From: Fischerella muscicola PCC 7414 | Lineage (GTDB): Bacteria; Cyanobacteriota; Cyanobacteriia; Cyanobacteriales; Nostocaceae | NCBI RefSeq assembly: GCF_000317205.1 | Contig: NZ_AJLK01000087.1 | Coordinates: 83,351 to 147,350 of the forward strand | Length of the DNA stretch: 64,000 nt | Direction: 5' to 3' | In this document: piece by piece, positions 55,557-64,000 of the stretch | Position numbering within the stretch: the stretch's first letter is position 1 | Layout of the letters: each line of letters starts with the position of its first letter | Position numbers and translations under genes: made by a program | Notes under the pieces: model-generated | Told to the model about the DNA's origin: nothing | The model's input: only the letters and a program-made list of their open reading frames with translations | Databases searched by the model: none

Positions 55557-56291
55557 ATGCAGTTATTTTTAACACCTTCTTCCATGCAGCTGTCTACTCG
55601 ACCAACCAAAAGTCAACCTTTAAAGATTGTCGCACTGGGGGACAGTTTAGTATATGGATTTGGTGATCCAGAGGGAGGTGGCTGGGTTGAACGACTCCGG
55701 CGACAGTGGATGTCACCTGACAGTGCTGGTCACATCATCTATAATTTGGGCGTACGGGGCGATCGCGTCCAACAAGTTGCCCAAAGACTAGAAGTAGAGT
55801 TTCGGCATCGTGGCGAACTACGCAATCAAGTTCCAGATTTAATCGTTCTCTCAGTTGGTGTCAATGATTCTGCCCGCTTAGGTCGTCCAAATGGACGCAA
55901 CTATACAGACTTTGCAGCTTTTCAGTTACAAATAACTTTCCTACTAGAAATGGCCCAGCAATTGTGTCCTGTATTATTTGTAGGTATGACACCAGTTGAT
56001 GAGTCCAAAATGCCATTTCTGGACTGCTTGTATTACAATCATGCCGATCAGTATCGCTACAAAGAAGCAACTCGAATTGCTTGTCTACAAAGAGGAATTC
56101 CCTATCTTGACATTTTCCACAAATGGATGGAACGCGGTGAACAGTGGTGGTCAAAACGTCTGAGTCATGACGGTCTTCACCCTAATACCTCAGGTTATCA
56201 AGCTTTATTGGCAGATGTCACTAATTGGGAAGCGATCGCAACTTTTCAACATAAATCCTATTCTCCAGCCTCAAACAAAGATACTATCTGA
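55557..56291 (+). CDS. SGNH/GDSL-type hydrolase
   Basis: 244 residues; a second ATG at 55584 is also a possible start. Block I with the catalytic Ser is VALGDSLVYGFGD, block II Gly in NLGVRGDR, block III Asn in LSVGVNDSA, and block V Asp/His in SHDGLHPN. All four family blocks are present, so it should be an active esterase or lipase-like enzyme. No signal peptide. Substrate unknown. Confidence 0.9.
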   Translation: MQLFLTPSSMQLSTRPTKSQPLKIVALGDSLVYGFGDPEGGGWVERLRRQWMSPDSAGHIIYNLGVRGDRVQQVAQRLEVEFRHRGELRNQVPDLIVLSVGVNDSARLGRPNGRNYTDFAAFQLQITFLLEMAQQLCPVLFVGMTPVDESKMPFLDCLYYNHADQYRYKEATRIACLQRGIPYLDIFHKWMERGEQWWSKRLSHDGLHPNTSGYQALLADVTNWEAIATFQHKSYSPASNKDTI

Positions 56292-56449
56292 AATAAGATC
56301 AAAAATTCTTACTTTTGAATTTTGAATTTTAAACTTTGTATTCTGCAAATATAACCAATCATTGCTTGATCTTATAACAAAACAGATTTATTTGTGGAAT
56401 CAATCCAAAATCCAAAATTCCCAAAAAAGCAGATTGAACCTAAGGATCA

Positions 56450-56495
56450 ATCCAAAATCCAAAATCCAAAATCCAAAATCCAAAATCCAAAATCC
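56450..56495. repeat. Tandem repeat CCAAAAT / ATCCAAA, about six units
   Basis: A heptamer array that ends directly at the start codon of the next gene, replacing any ribosome-binding site. The same motif is scattered through the preceding 100 bases. Confidence 0.85.
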
Positions 56496-56496
56496 C

Positions 56497-56931
56497 ATGA
56501 CTCCTACTTTATTAGGCCGCTGGCAAACTCGATTATTATTATTAGCAACTGTAGGTATATTCGTCTCCATACCCTTTGCCCTAGGTTTTATTGGTTTTCA
56601 ACCTGGCATCATTTATTTTTGGATAATTGCCTACGTCGCCATTTTTGGAATTCTTTGGGATATAGTGTATGACCAAATTCAAAAAAGACGTTGGGATAGA
56701 GACTGGCCAGCACTATATCAACTACTAGCTGGTGTTTGGGAATTTATATTTGTAGTTTGTGGTGTCAAATTTATTGGTTTTTTACCAACACCTGTTCCAA
56801 AAGAGGAATTACCACTTTTCCTAATAATTTTACATTACGGTATGGTTTGGTTAGCCGTTTTTATTGCTTCCCAATCAATTATGCGAATTTTATTTCCTCG
56901 GTGGCGTTTTAATGGAGGACAATGGCTTTAA
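56497..56931 (+). CDS. Small integral membrane protein
   Basis: 144 residues from ATG 56497; a longer frame upstream encodes only the repeat. Four hydrophobic helices; segments such as WDIVYDQIQKRRWDRDWPALYQLLAGVWE are conserved-looking. Family not recognised. A strong terminator follows. Confidence 0.7.
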   Translation: MTPTLLGRWQTRLLLLATVGIFVSIPFALGFIGFQPGIIYFWIIAYVAIFGILWDIVYDQIQKRRWDRDWPALYQLLAGVWEFIFVVCGVKFIGFLPTPVPKEELPLFLIILHYGMVWLAVFIASQSIMRILFPRWRFNGGQWL

Positions 56932-57279
56932 TTTTCAGTTAACAGTTATCAGTTTTTCTTAAATCCTTATGATTTGCCATCATAGGGATTTTATTTTTAT
57001 TTATTCTACAACTTTAAATCATCATTGCTTAAAAATTGAATTATATCAAGTCCGGCTAATTGCTTACGATATAAAACTTGGGTATTGAGCATTGGAAAAT
57101 CGTCAGTGTCTTAATTACCAATTACCCATTACCGATAAATAATAGTTCAGCAAATATACCCTTGCAAGTATAGTTAAACACATAATAAAATCTAGAAAAA
57201 TTTAGGTCGTGTCAAATTGTTGCAATTTAAGTGAATTAAAACTTAGCAAAAACAATATTTTTTATCAAACCAAGCTTCT
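56932..57279. other. Intergenic region before cysC
   Basis: Starts with the terminator at 56962-56998; the rest is AT-rich with TTACCAATTACCCATTACC repeat. It should contain the cysC promoter. Confidence 0.45.
56962..56998 (+). terminator. Strong intrinsic terminator
   Basis: AATCCTTATGAT and ATCATAGGGATT (56962-56990) form a 12-bp stem with one G-T, a short loop and a following TTATTTTTAT. Confidence 0.8.
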
Positions 57280-57873
57280 ATGATACATGCAACTTCCAGT
57301 ATCAAAAATTCAGTACAAACAACCGAAGGTTTAGTAATTTGGCTAACAGGACTTAGTGCTTCTGGTAAAACAACAATTGCTCAAGGATTAGAACGCAAAC
57401 TCAGAGAACGCAGTCAGTTGGTTGAAGTTTTAGATGGTGATGCAATTAGAAAAAACTTGTCAAAAGGTTTGAGTTTTAGTAGAGAAGACCGTAACGTCAA
57501 CGTCCGTCGTATTGGCTTTATTGCAAATTTACTCAGCCGTAATGGAGTCATAGCAATTGTTGCTGCCATTAGCCCTTATCGCGATGCTAGAGAACAACTG
57601 CGACAGACTACGAAAAACTTTGTAGAAGTTTATGTCAATGCACCTTTAGCAATTTGTGAAGCACGAGATATTAAAGGACTTTATGCAATGGCTAGAGTTG
57701 GAGAAATTAAAGCTTTTACAGGAGTCGATGACCCGTACGAAGAACCCCTCAATCCTGATATTGTTTGCTATACCGCAGAAGAAACAATAGAAGATAGCAT
57801 TGCTAAACTAATAGCTTATCTGGAACAGCGAAATTATATTCCAGCTAAGCCCCTATTGGAATACAGTATTTAG
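57280..57873 (+). CDS. cysC: Adenylyl-sulfate kinase
   Basis: 197 residues. Phosphorylates APS to PAPS in sulfate assimilation. P-loop WLTGLSASGKTTIA, substrate loop VLDGDAIRKNLSKGLSFSREDRNVNVRRIG, and IAAISPYRDAREQLR are all intact. Complete. A broken second copy of the same kind of gene lies 170 bp downstream. Confidence 0.94.
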   Translation: MIHATSSIKNSVQTTEGLVIWLTGLSASGKTTIAQGLERKLRERSQLVEVLDGDAIRKNLSKGLSFSREDRNVNVRRIGFIANLLSRNGVIAIVAAISPYRDAREQLRQTTKNFVEVYVNAPLAICEARDIKGLYAMARVGEIKAFTGVDDPYEEPLNPDIVCYTAEETIEDSIAKLIAYLEQRNYIPAKPLLEYSI

Positions 57874-58046
57874 GTAGAAGACGCACAGAGTAAGAGACAA
57901 GGGAGAGAGGGGAGTGTGGGGAGACGGGGAAGACAAGGGAGAAATTCTTCCTTGTCCCCATGTCCTCCTTGTCCCCCATGTCCTCCTTCCCTTGTCTCCC
58001 TGTCAGCAAGAATTTAGCCGTGTATTCAAAACAGGATGTATGAAAA
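57874..58046. other. Repeat-filled spacer between the two cysC-type sequences
   Basis: Runs of GTCCTCCTTGTCC and GGGGAGTGTGG type; no gene. Confidence 0.5.
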
Positions 58047-58181
58047 ATGCAACAACGTGGTGTGACCGTATGGTTTACGGAGCTAAGCAGTGCTGGCAAA
58101 ACCACAGTCAGTCGAGTAGTTGCTAGCGAGTTGCGATCGCTTGGTTATAAGATTGAAATTTTAGATGGTGATTTAACGTGA
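58047..58181 (+). pseudogene. Truncated second cysC-type gene
   Basis: 44 residues: MQQRGVTVWFTELSSAGKTT, then VSRVVASELRSLGYKIEILD and GDLT with a stop. It is the N-terminus of an APS kinase, with the first Gly of the P-loop replaced by Glu and everything after the substrate loop lost. It differs from the complete cysC upstream, so it represents another subtype rather than a recent copy. Confidence 0.85.
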
Positions 58182-58347
58182 TCTCGACGGCGAGAAAGAG
58201 GCAAAAAGCTTGCTATGTATTAATTTGGTCAACAGTGAATCGTTCAGGCGATCGCTACGATAGATTGAGAATCGGTAAAAAAGTGACAAAAAAAGCCGAA
58301 AGTAAAAATATCTAAGAAAAATCAAGGTCAGGGCTTAGTCTATTATT

Positions 58348-58539
58348 GTATCTCGGCTTGATATTACGCAAATTTTCTGTGACGTAGATGACTTCTGTAA
58401 TCAATGGGAAAGTAGGTGGCAACAAGTGCCACAATTACCATCGGTAACAGGAGAACGGCGCAGTAAATCAAGGATGCAGCTACTACTATACATAAACTTG
58501 TTTCCAAGTATACAAATGTATTTATCAAAAGAAAAATAG
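58348..58539 (+). pseudogene. Transposase N-terminal fragment (IS relic)
   Basis: A frame reads VSRLDITQIFCDVDDFCNQW, then ESRWQQVPQLPSVTGERRSKSRM, the start of a DDE-type transposase common in cyanobacteria, after which the sequence changes character and stops. No inverted repeats or catalytic region are found. The insertion may have truncated the neighbouring cysC-type gene. Confidence 0.65.
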
Positions 58540-58617
58540 CTGATTTCTTGGCTTACGTATGGATTTTGCCAAAGTCGGCTTGTAGATGAATAAGCTACTC
58601 CTCCACAAAGGAATCTG

Positions 58618-59925
58618 ATGTCGAATTTTGAACTTGTTTTAAAGCTACTGCTGCAATTAACAGTTATTTTAGCCATTTGTCGCATCGTCACTATTCTGGG
58701 AAAACGCTTTCTCGGACAAACAGATGTAGTGTGCGAAATGATTGCAGGCGTGATGTTAGGGCCGTCGCTATTTGGGGCGATCGCACCTGGATTACAGCAA
58801 TGGCTGTTTCCTAAAGCACCACTGATATTAGCCACAGGTGCAAAAATTCCCAACCCCTCAATGTCAATTTTGTTTGCCATTAGTCAGATTGGACTGGCAA
58901 TTTATATGTTTTTAATTGGGTTGGAGTTTAATACTAAACTGTTAAAACACAACGCCAAAAGTGCAGGACTGCTTTCCTGTGCTGGAATTATCACTCCATT
59001 CATTTTAGGCGCGCTTGGATCTGTTTTGATATACCATAACGATGACTTTTTTCCAAAACAGGTAGCGCCTTGGGCAGCAGCTTTGTTTTTAGGCGCGTCT
59101 ATGACGATTACAGCATTCCCTATGTTAGCTCGCATCATTTATGAACGGGGACTTGCCAAAACTCGTCTAGGAACGTTGGCATTGGGTGCAGCTTCAATTG
59201 ATGATGGAGTTGCTTGGTGTTTACTGGCAATTGTACTTGCTAGTGTGAAAAATTCAATCTTCATTGCAGCTTTAGCTATTGGTGGTGGCATTGGTTACGT
59301 ATTATTCATGGTTTTTTTTGGACGACCAATATTCAGAGTTTTTACACTTTGGACTAAGCGAGATGGAGGCCTAAGCAGACAAACTCTGACTATACTGTTA
59401 ATCGTTTTGATGTTCATTTCGTGGTTTACCGACTTAACAGGTATTTATGCAATTTTCGGTGCATTTATTGCTGGAGTAGTCATGCCACGCGGAGAATTTG
59501 CTCTACTAGTTCGCGATCGCATGGAGAGTTTCACGACTTCGTTTTTATTGCCAATATTTTTTGTATACTCTGGCTTGAACACTCAGATCGGATTAGTAAA
59601 TACACCTTATTTATGGGTAGTCACAGCTTTAATATTAGCGATCGCGATTTTTGGTAAAGGTGTCGCCTGTATGCTTGCAGTCAAATTTGCAGGAGAAAAT
59701 TGGCGCGAGTCTGCAACAATTGGCACTTTGATGAATGCACGCGGTTTGATGGAGTTAATTATTCTCAATGTTGGTTTAGAGCAGGGGATTATTGCCCCAA
59801 CATTATTTACCATTATGGTTATCATGGCTGTCGTTACTACGTTGATGGCATCACCATTAGTCAACGTGTTGTTGCAAGGTACAGTATACGAACAACCATT
59901 AGTTCAAAAAGTACCAAATGTATAA
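58618..59925 (+). CDS. CPA2-family cation:proton antiporter
   Basis: 435 residues with about 12 membrane helices. Typical parts: EMIAGVMLGPSLFG, GLAIYMFLIGLEF, SMTITAFPMLARI, ASIDDGVAWCLLAIV (the paired ion-binding Asp residues of the family) and FLLPIFFVYSGLNTQIG. It should exchange Na+ or K+ for H+. AAGGAATCTG precedes the ATG. A longer antiporter of the same family follows 288 bp downstream. Confidence 0.92.
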   Translation: MSNFELVLKLLLQLTVILAICRIVTILGKRFLGQTDVVCEMIAGVMLGPSLFGAIAPGLQQWLFPKAPLILATGAKIPNPSMSILFAISQIGLAIYMFLIGLEFNTKLLKHNAKSAGLLSCAGIITPFILGALGSVLIYHNDDFFPKQVAPWAAALFLGASMTITAFPMLARIIYERGLAKTRLGTLALGAASIDDGVAWCLLAIVLASVKNSIFIAALAIGGGIGYVLFMVFFGRPIFRVFTLWTKRDGGLSRQTLTILLIVLMFISWFTDLTGIYAIFGAFIAGVVMPRGEFALLVRDRMESFTTSFLLPIFFVYSGLNTQIGLVNTPYLWVVTALILAIAIFGKGVACMLAVKFAGENWRESATIGTLMNARGLMELIILNVGLEQGIIAPTLFTIMVIMAVVTTLMASPLVNVLLQGTVYEQPLVQKVPNV

Positions 59926-60213
59926 TTGAGTTTTGTTGTTTGTTGGTTGTTGGTTGTTGTTTGTTGGTTGTTGGTTGTTGGTTAGTAGAACTAATAAACA
60001 ATAAACAATCACTAACAAACAACACATTCAAGTTTCTTTATAAAAAAATATATTCCTTCTGCCCTCTGCCTCTTGCCCTCTACCTTTCTTTGTAATAACA
60101 ATTAACATCAGACCTGAATAATAATTGCAGTTGTGTGAGCTATAAAGGTTGACATCTTCAAGCGATTTACAGAATCATCTAAGGGACACCGGATAGTCGC
60201 TTGTGAGGAAACT
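59926..60213. other. Intergenic region between antiporter genes
   Basis: Begins with a GTTGTTTGTTGGTTGTTGG array (about 59935-59990), followed by CTGCCCTCTGCCTCTTGCC. No gene or strong terminator. Confidence 0.5.
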
Positions 60214-62385
60214 ATGCACACAGTTGTTCTCGTTTTAATTGAGGTGCTGATTGTAATTGGACTGTCTCGGCTAGTAGGATTGGCATTCCGGTGGATTAAC
60301 CAACCATTAGTCATCGGAGAGATTGTAGCAGGAATTATGCTCGGCCCCTCTCTATTTGGTTTGGTTGCTCCAGGGCTATCAGCTACCTTGTTTCCTCCTG
60401 AAACAGTTCCTTTTTTGAATGTTCTGTCTCAGGTCGGCTTAATATTTTTCATGTTTCTCATCGGGCTGGAGTTAAATCCCAAATACCTCAGTGGTAATTT
60501 GGAAATAGCAGTTTTGACCTCACATGTCAGTATTTTAGTACCGTTTTCCTTGGGAACTCTGCTAGCGTTACTCCTCTATCCATTGATTTCTAACGCCAGT
60601 GTTTCTTTTACCGCCTTTGCCTTATTTTTGGGAGCAGCGATGTCAATTACTGCTTTTCCGGTATTGGCGCGAATTATTACAGAAAATAATCTCCAAGGAA
60701 CACGCTTGGGAACATTGGCATTGACTTGTGCTGCTGTAGATGATGTTACCGCTTGGTGCGTTTTGGCAGTAGCGATCGCAGTGGCACGCACAGGTAGCAT
60801 TGCTGGTGCTTTTCCTACCATCGTTGAAAGCTTGATTTACATAGGCATAATGGTGACATTGGGGCGGAATTTTCTCTCTCGCCTTGCTACCTACTATCGC
60901 CGCACTGGACGCCTCAACCAATTAGTTTTAGCGTTAATTTATGCTGGGGTAGTTGCTTCCGCACTGATTACAGAACTCATTGGTATTCACTTGATTTTTG
61001 GGGCATTTTTACTAGGGGCAATCATGCCTAAGAATGCTGGTTTGGTCAGAGAATTAGCACTGAAAACAGAAGATTTTGTCTTGATTTTTCTATTGCCAGT
61101 GTTTTTTGCCTACAGTGGTCTGAGGACGCAAATAGGTCTGCTTAACAGTCCGGAATTATGGTTATTATGTGGACTGGTGTTAATAGTAGCGATCGCAGGT
61201 AAGTATGTAGGCACATATGTAGCAGCTAGAGTCAGTAGCATTAACAAGCGAGAAGCCTCCGCACTCGGTTGGTTAATGAATACTCGCGGTTTGACTGAGC
61301 TAATAGTACTCAATATTGGTTTGGAGTTAGGAGTAATTTCACCTTTGCTCTTTACCATGTTGGTGATCATGGCCTTAGTGACTACATTTATGACCTCACC
61401 ACTATTAGAGTGGACTTACCCGAAAAAACTCATCAAATTAAATGTAGTAGAATCAGAACCAGAAAGCGAAACAGTTATTGGTGGTGAGATTCCTGGTCGT
61501 CCTTACAGAGTTTTAGTACCAGTAGCTAACCCAGATAGCCAAAAAGGTTTAGTGCAATTAGCAGTAGCGATCGCAGTTAATTTTCAACAACCTGCTATTG
61601 TTAATCCCCTCAGTTTAATTGAATTACAAGAAGATTATGCCTATGAAAGTACACCAGTTGAGGCAAATAGGTTAATTCAAGAGCGACGTCAACTCTTAGA
61701 TGAATTGATTCAACGTTTAGAACCACCAGCAGCGCGTTCTTATGTTCATCCTATAGTTCGTGTCTCCAATAACGTTGCACGGGAAACTATACAGATAGCT
61801 GCACTCGAACAAGCAGATTTAGTGATTGTCGGATGGCATCGTCCAGCTTTTAGCAATAATCGCTTGGGTGGGCGAGTTGGTCAAATTCTCACAACTGCCC
61901 CAGTTGATGTTGCAGTATTTATTGATCGAGGTGAAGAACGTTTAGAAAGTTTGTTAGTACCCTATTCTGGTAATATCCATGATGATTTGGCACTCATCCT
62001 GGCTTTGAGACTACTGGTAAATCGTGACACTTGCCATTTGCAGGTGTTACAGGTGCTATCAGCTCATCAGGTCAAAGACGAATTAAGTTATGAACTGCAA
62101 ACTTTAATGGAACAATTGCCTCGTAGTGTGAGCGATCGCGTTACCATCAACACAATCTCAGCCACAGAGCCTATCTCAGTTGTAGTTGCAGCCTCCCAAG
62201 GCGTTGACCTCACAATTGCAGGCGCTAGCCGAACCTGGGGTATTGAACGCCAAACATTAGGAAGATATACAGATGAGCTAGCGATTGAGTGTCGTTCCTC
62301 GCTACTAATTACCCGTCGTTACAGTAAAGTTATTTCTCATCTCACCTCTGTTCTTGCTGAGGTTAAGCCAGAAGTTACGACTTAG
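60214..62385 (+). CDS. CPA2-family cation:proton antiporter with C-terminal universal-stress-like domains
   Basis: 723 residues. The antiporter part covers about 1-395 (EIVAGIMLGPSLFGLVAPGL, SITAFPVLARI, AAVDDVTAWCVLAVA). A cytoplasmic region of about 320 residues has two USP-like halves: PYRVLVPVANPDSQKG...DLVIVGWHRPAF and SLLVPYSGNIHDDLALILAL...DLTIAGASRTWGI. These may sense nucleotides and gate transport. GAGGAAACT precedes the ATG. It shares much of its membrane part with the previous gene, so they derive from an ancient duplication. Confidence 0.92.
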   Translation: MHTVVLVLIEVLIVIGLSRLVGLAFRWINQPLVIGEIVAGIMLGPSLFGLVAPGLSATLFPPETVPFLNVLSQVGLIFFMFLIGLELNPKYLSGNLEIAVLTSHVSILVPFSLGTLLALLLYPLISNASVSFTAFALFLGAAMSITAFPVLARIITENNLQGTRLGTLALTCAAVDDVTAWCVLAVAIAVARTGSIAGAFPTIVESLIYIGIMVTLGRNFLSRLATYYRRTGRLNQLVLALIYAGVVASALITELIGIHLIFGAFLLGAIMPKNAGLVRELALKTEDFVLIFLLPVFFAYSGLRTQIGLLNSPELWLLCGLVLIVAIAGKYVGTYVAARVSSINKREASALGWLMNTRGLTELIVLNIGLELGVISPLLFTMLVIMALVTTFMTSPLLEWTYPKKLIKLNVVESEPESETVIGGEIPGRPYRVLVPVANPDSQKGLVQLAVAIAVNFQQPAIVNPLSLIELQEDYAYESTPVEANRLIQERRQLLDELIQRLEPPAARSYVHPIVRVSNNVARETIQIAALEQADLVIVGWHRPAFSNNRLGGRVGQILTTAPVDVAVFIDRGEERLESLLVPYSGNIHDDLALILALRLLVNRDTCHLQVLQVLSAHQVKDELSYELQTLMEQLPRSVSDRVTINTISATEPISVVVAASQGVDLTIAGASRTWGIERQTLGRYTDELAIECRSSLLITRRYSKVISHLTSVLAEVKPEVTT

Positions 62386-62456
62386 AAATGATGAATGGTG
62401 AATGATGAAGCTTCTCATAATTCATCATTCATAATTTACCTGAGATTATTATTTGT

Positions 62457-62981
62457 ATGAATCATTTTAATTTTAAATCCCTATCTTTTTATGGTGTAGC
62501 GATATGTTCAGTCTTGATATTGTTTAAAATTGTAACAAATTATGGAGAAAATAAATTAAAAGCCCCTCTCCCTCTAAAACAAAGCTATCGTTTAATATTT
62601 GGAGAAAAATTACCTGATTGTAATCAACCAGACATAGCCATCTTGAATATTAATCAATCAGGAGTTTACTTAAATGGATCTTTATTACCAACAAATATTA
62701 ATGCTCAACAAACATCTACTACAGAACAATACCCTACTTTCAGTGGCAGATACAAAAATAAAAATATAAGTTTATCGGGTCAAGTTCTTAACTCTGTCAT
62801 TTGCAATAATACAAATTCAGAAAATGGAAAAGATTATAAAACAGTCAACATACAAATGTATATAGAAAAGCAAGATAATTTAATCGGTAAAATGACAGTA
62901 GACGGTATGAACAAAGCAATTAAATTTAGTGCAATACCAAACCAAAAACAAGAAACTTCAGTAAACTCAAACAAACATTAA
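62457..62981 (+). CDS. Hypothetical protein downstream of the antiporters
   Basis: 174 residues. One N-terminal membrane helix (FYGVAICSVLILFKIV) and a probably periplasmic domain rich in Asn and beta strands (PDIAILNINQSGVYLNGSLL). Not recognised. It lies 71 bp after the antiporter in the same direction and may be co-transcribed. The N-terminal helix-plus-beta layout suggests an accessory of the transporter, which is only inference. Confidence 0.65.
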   Translation: MNHFNFKSLSFYGVAICSVLILFKIVTNYGENKLKAPLPLKQSYRLIFGEKLPDCNQPDIAILNINQSGVYLNGSLLPTNINAQQTSTTEQYPTFSGRYKNKNISLSGQVLNSVICNNTNSENGKDYKTVNIQMYIEKQDNLIGKMTVDGMNKAIKFSAIPNQKQETSVNSNKH

Positions 62982-63256
62982 AATTTTACTAAAGAAAGGC
63001 AGAGGAGCCACTGCGCCCTTGGGGGTTCCAAGAGTTGTAGCACGTGGCGTCACCTGGCGTGGCAGAAGCCAGAAAGCAGAAGGCAGAAAATATTTTAAAC
63101 TGTAATAATGAGCAAACTAGTGGTGTGACCGGGTTAAAATAGTGCATTAATAAACAGTATGAGGCAAGAGAGAACACAGAGTATAGAAGAAGAGATTTTT
63201 GTAGAAAATTAGCTCGGTCGCGCTACTACTATTGCTTGAGTTTTTGGTATAAAACA
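62982..63256. other. Intergenic region before the AMIN-domain gene
   Basis: Contains a GC-rich inverted piece (CACGTGGCGTCACCTGGCGTGGC) and GCAGAAGGCAGAAA repeat. No gene. Confidence 0.4.
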
Positions 63257-64000
63257 ATGAAAGAACAATTAAAAAACAAGCTGTTATTTAAAATTAGTTT
63301 GTTTAGCCTATATACAGCATTTGCTCTTGAAGCTGGTATTAGTAGTGCTGTACCTGTATCAAAATTAGAAGATTGGCGTTTTGATCCACAAGCATTACAG
63401 CTAGAAATTACTCTCTCTGCACCCTCTCAACCACGCTACTTCTTTCTTTCTCAACCTTCTCGCATTGTGGTAGATTTACCAAGTACTAAATTGGGTTATG
63501 TTTCCACTCAACAAAATTTTTCTGGAGCGATAAAAAGCATTCGTGTCTCGCAATTAAATGCAGATGTGACTCGTATTGTTATGGACTTGATGCCAGGCAC
63601 TTTTATAAACCCTAACCAGGTACAACTACAACCTCTTTCTCCACAAAATCCTACACATTGGGTTCTACGCCCTGTTACGGCTAGTAACAATACATATTCA
63701 ACACCCACAAACATTTTTCCTTCATATCAACAGACACCAAATGCAGGTTTATACAGCCCACCTCCACCTTCTCAAAATCAGCCTTTCACAGCCACAAATT
63801 ACTACAACCAACAATCAACAATCAACAATCAACAATTACCAGCCACAAATTACTACAACCAACAACCAACAATCAACAATCAACAATTACCAGCCACAAA
63901 TTACTACAACCAACAATCAACAATCAACAATCAACAATTACCAGCCACAAATTACTACAACCAACAATCAACAATCAACAATCAACAATTACCAGCCACA
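63257..64000 (+). CDS. AMIN-domain protein, probable cell-wall amidase (C-terminus beyond window)
   Basis: 248 residues visible. A signal peptide-like start (ISLFSLYTAFALEAGISSA) is followed by an AMIN domain (about 30-125: LQLEITLSAPSQPRYFFLSQ, then SRIVVDLPSTKL and TRIVMDLMPGTF), which targets periplasmic proteins to peptidoglycan. In cyanobacteria such domains precede N-acetylmuramoyl-L-alanine amidases (AmiC) or secretins. The catalytic part is not in the window, so amidase is likely but not shown. The linker has at least four 17-residue repeats, PATNYYNQQSTINNQQL. Confidence 0.78.
   Translation, partial: MKEQLKNKLLFKISLFSLYTAFALEAGISSAVPVSKLEDWRFDPQALQLEITLSAPSQPRYFFLSQPSRIVVDLPSTKLGYVSTQQNFSGAIKSIRVSQLNADVTRIVMDLMPGTFINPNQVQLQPLSPQNPTHWVLRPVTASNNTYSTPTNIFPSYQQTPNAGLYSPPPPSQNQPFTATNYYNQQSTINNQQLPATNYYNQQPTINNQQLPATNYYNQQSTINNQQLPATNYYNQQSTINNQQLPAT
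63787..64000 (+). repeat. 51-bp in-gene tandem repeat, at least four units
   Basis: The repeats start GCCACAAATTACTAC at 63791, 63842, 63893 and 63944, exactly 51 bases apart, and continue past the window edge. Each unit carries a run of the heptamer CAACAAT/AATCAAC, the same heptamer found in intergenic arrays, here translated as STINNQQ. Confidence 0.92.

Overview
The window reads as chromosomal DNA of a filamentous, heterocyst-type (Nostocales-like) cyanobacterium. The evidence is the very frequent HIP1 octamer GCGATCGC, heptameric tandem repeats between genes, a psbI gene for a photosystem II subunit, Ycf51 and DUF3769 proteins, plant-type ferredoxin, a Pkn-type Ser/Thr kinase, pentapeptide-repeat proteins and many small dispersed palindromes. 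Genus cannot be fixed from the sequence alone. Genes are mostly single units on both strands; there is no rRNA, phage or CRISPR array, and one tRNA-Arg(CCG).

Layout. 1-9.4 kb: a partial cupin gene, a methyltransferase, a PacL-like P-type ATPase, a repeat-tailed Ser/Thr kinase, an LptD-like outer-membrane protein and psbI. 9.7-11.4 kb: a short threonyl-tRNA synthetase preceded by a roughly 450-bp leader that holds two consecutive threonine leader peptides, each followed by its own terminator and an alternative (antiterminator) pairing. 11.6-26.2 kb: a frameshifted membrane gene, an M23 peptidase, the tRNA, a decayed two-component gene, ArsR, an aminotransferase, an iron-type dehydrogenase, a peptidoglycan-binding protein, Ycf51, a cystine-lyase-like enzyme, a glycosyltransferase, a YjbQ protein, a Nif3-like protein and a pentapeptide membrane protein. 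26.4-30.2 kb: a probable zinc-starvation locus, with a Zur-type palindrome between a small unknown gene and an operon of FAD oxidoreductase, non-zinc-type HemB and a His-rich COG0523 GTPase. 30.4-40 kb: transport proteins, purN, small membrane proteins, a CPBP protease, a DUF3326 protein and ferredoxin. 40.1-44.7 kb: acnB, which carries an in-frame palindromic insertion, and two hicBA-type loci, one of them broken. 44.8-49.5 kb: a Wzt-like ABC ATPase, a methyltransferase and two family 2 glycosyltransferases for surface polysaccharide. 49.7-64 kb: an M50 protease, prohibitin, endonuclease V, two FHA proteins (one fused to an FAD oxidoreductase), SGNH hydrolase, cysC with a broken second copy, a transposase relic, two CPA2 antiporters and the start of an AMIN-domain gene.

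The strongest observation is the tandem ribosome-mediated attenuator ahead of thrS. Each leader ends with a short G-rich stretch that can pair with the 5' arm of the following terminator, exactly where a ribosome at the stop codon would mask it. This predicts thrS read-through only when charged tRNA-Thr is scarce, checked twice in series. Other points worth attention are the zinc operator with its uncharacterised divergent small gene, the FHA-oxidoreductase fusion, the repeat inserted in acnB and a 21-bp periodic degenerate repeat downstream of purN.
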